From the NCBI GenBank assembly GCA_003427395.1, contig BFEA01000083.1, forward strand, positions 976,113-1,018,057: 41,945 nt of DNA, given 5' to 3'. Shown piece by piece: positions 39,586 through 41,945 of this stretch. The stretch comes from Chara braunii. Its lineage: Eukaryota; Streptophyta; Charophyceae; Charales; Characeae. Each line of letters opens with the position of its first letter. The stretch's first letter is position 1. The notes beneath the pieces are model-generated. The model ran no database searches and was not told where the DNA came from. It saw only the letters and a program-made list of their open reading frames with translations. The position numbers were made by a program, and so were the translations under genes.

Positions 39586-41945
39586 TGTCGGTGCGAATAC
39601 CCTTACAAGGGTATCCGCCCTGGTTTTTGCAGTTGACAGGAATAAGTTTGGTTAAAGATTAAGTATACCGCGCGAGTCGCGGCAGTGTCCGTTGCCTATG
39701 CGGTTGGTGGTTGACTAGAATAGAGAGTGTGTGGGCGCGCGGATTTTTGAGGCGCGCGTGATCTTTTAACTGTTGATGACTGAAGAGTCCGTGTGATCGC
39801 CGGTCGAAATTTTTCCTTCTAATTAAATAGGGATTAAAAAGACTGTGATCAGTGTGCTCGCCTGTGAACTGCGCGTGCATACGGAGGACGACATCGACGG
39901 CGGCATAATTCGGTGTAGTCGCGCGATGGGCATGGAGGTTGGCGGTCGATAGTTTGGTCGATAGGCCGACGTGTGGGGTTAAAACGTCTCAGTAGGTTGG
40001 TGCATCGCGCGGTGCCCGTTTATTTAGGCTTCCGTCAGAACTAGACCCAAACTCGGGCCTAGCATTATTGGTTACGGCATCGGACTTTCATCAAGGAATT
40101 TCAGGGATCGAGACCGAGCGGCGGCGACGCAGGGATATTAGAGTGGTGCGAAGGGACCGAGGGGTTGAGGGCCTGGTGGGGCTATCCCCTTTGGCTTTGT
40201 CGTCGGCGGCATTCGAGCAGTGCTAGTGCTTTCCTTCTCGGATCCGTCGTTCTTACGATTTAGAGTTCCTAAGTATTTTTACTTTTTTTTTTATTGTTGT
40301 GTTACTACTATTATACTCCAGCGTTTCTTGGCTCAGACGGGGCGTTGGGTTTGAAGGTTGGCGTTGGTCGAAGACCCTGGGCAGATTCTTCAAGGCTCCG
40401 GCGTGATTGGGGCATTGACAAAATCCCACCCGCGTCGGAGCACGGGCCGAGGGTGCGCAGGGGCGCTGAGGCGAGGGCCGCGGCTATACCGGCACGCCGA
40501 ATCATTTGTCTGGTTTTGAGTATAGAGGCAAAGGGTAATTGGGCCGTCTCATAGTTACGGGTAGTCCCCTCCGAAGCTCTCCCGAGGGATGGCTGGGACT
40601 GTCGGGGCCGCCCTGCTATCCTGCCAATCCGCACGGTGGCGGGCAGCGCTGGCCTGGGACACGGGCGCTAGACGGGGAGAAAGGTAAGTGGGAAAGGCAG
40701 TGGTTGAACCTGGACTGGGGACAATGCCGGGTGCGGATGAGATGGGGTAAACGGAGCAGGATCGTAGGATGACGGGGACTAGGGCAGCGTTGCGCTGCTG
40801 CGGACGGAACGGTTGGCGCTAGCGGAGCAACGGGCACCGAGGAGCGAGAGGTGGCAAAGGAGACAGGCCGCAGTGTGGCCGGGCGCTGGGGCCGTGCGGA
40901 TAAGCGAGGCACGGCGGGATCGGTCGGGCTGCGCTAAGCAGCCGAGAGCGGAAAAAACCGGTGAGTGAGAACGAACCCGGCCCGAAGCCGCGTCGAGGTG
41001 CACTCAACGGTGAAGGCTCAGGGGGGAGATGAAGATGGCCGAATGATGGGTGGGGCGCAAGGGGTGGGAAAGAGAGGTTTGCGTCTTACTACGAAGTACT
41101 AAGAGAGAAAGAGGGGGGTTGATGATGACGGGTGGCGCAGCTGAAGGAAAAGGCGGAGCGGCCGGAGCAGCTGCCGGGCAAGAGAGTAGGAGAGGGATGA
41201 GCGGGAAAGGGACGAGTGAATCTAGGCGCGACGGGGCGCCAGGTGCATGCGGATTGAGGGTGGAGCGGAGATGAGGAGCTGACGGAGTGTGGGGCGCTGA
41301 GCAGGGGACGGGGCGACAGTGGAGAAGGAACGAGCGTTAGGCCAGCAAAGACAGCGAATGAACCTGGGCGGAATCCGCACCAGGGTGCATTCGGAAAAGT
41401 GGGAAGGAAGATGGCGTAGAAGGAAGTGAGGCGCAGCGAAAGGAGGGCGACAATACACGATCCTCCATAGAATCGGACGAGGGGAAGGTCGGGATAGAGG
41501 TTTTCAGATAGGGCGAAGTGGAGTGTGGTATTAGTTTCGACAGAAAGTTAATAAGTTAGTCGGTGTGAGAGAAAGGCATGCGTGAGAGATGGCGGGGAAG
41601 CAAGGAAGAAAGAGGATGGAGACCAAGGTTTTCGGGCCGGGCGAGTAGGATTGTGAAATTAGTTTTAGATGAAAGTTAGTAGAAATAGAGGTAGGAGAAA
41701 AAGGGGGTGCTCGAAGATGGCGGGAGAACGAATGTAGCAGAGAAGAAAAACTGCTATCTCGTTCGTTACTTGACCGAGCGGACAAGTAAAGGTGCAAAAT
41801 AGGGGTTTCGATGGGCTACGGATTTGGGTTTCGAGCAGTAGTTTGGCCAGGACGACTAGCAGGGGCTGCGCCCATGAGCAAAATGGTGTTTGTTTTTCTT
41901 ATTTTTGTAAAAATGTAATATATCTATCCATGTTCTAGGGGGAGA
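39586..41945 (+). mobile_element. ~2.4-kb direct repeat, right copy (LTR-like)
   Basis: Right copy of 26008-28401, starting TGTCGGTGCGAATACCC. It lacks ~50 bp and ~18 bp present in the left copy, and has ~30 bp near 40961 that the left lacks. The window ends at the same 35-bp sequence that borders the gap in the left copy. Same orientation and ~13.6-kb spacing fit two LTRs of one element. Two solo insertions or a segmental duplication remain possible. Confidence 0.8.

Overview
The window looks like a repeat-dominated stretch of a large eukaryotic (plant-lineage) nuclear genome. It has no operons, ribosome-binding sites or dense coding. It is built from microsatellites, diverged tandem repeats, decayed LTR retrotransposons and assembly gaps. 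A primer-binding site matching plant tRNA-Asp (33505-33523) and Ty3/gypsy gag and pol remains support a streptophyte. From memory only, the pol resembles Ty3/gypsy families I associate with the charophyte alga Chara; I could not check this. I see no convincing intact host gene.

Layout. 1-645 is a ~162-bp satellite. 1000-9900 is a mosaic of shuffled modules separated by (AAT)n, (CT)n, (CA)n and (TTTA)n tracts. The modules are family A (three copies, each behind an AAT tract), family B (an exon-intron-like module) and family C (a ~95-bp fold-back element). 10597-10790 holds a tRNA-like, SINE-like sequence. 12770-20900 is a dead Ty3/gypsy element: LTR 3' part, gag with a CCHC knuckle, protease, RT, RNase H, a DD35E integrase and a degenerate extra ORF. 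Its RT/RNase H region carries a 596-bp tandem duplication. 21-26 kb is mostly unrecognised sequence with several short tandem repeats.

Two ~2.4-kb direct repeats (26008-28401 and 39586-41945, roughly 5% diverged by eye) bracket about 11 kb. They look like the LTRs of one very large element, and both end at the same 35-bp sequence where the assembly breaks. The interior has no pol. It holds an array of ten hairpins with a conserved loop and changing, still complementary arms (30314-31139), a second repeat motif (31330-31760), what appears to be a nested gag-only element (LTR end 33502, tRNA-Asp PBS, gag-like ORFs, CCHC knuckle), and a second hairpin-dense region (37565-39568) in which two hairpins share the loop core of the array.

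The array is the most interesting feature. Arms differ between copies but stay complementary, which points to selection on RNA or single-stranded DNA structure. Long LTRs around a structured, largely non-coding interior recall LARD-type non-autonomous retrotransposons; that link is inference.
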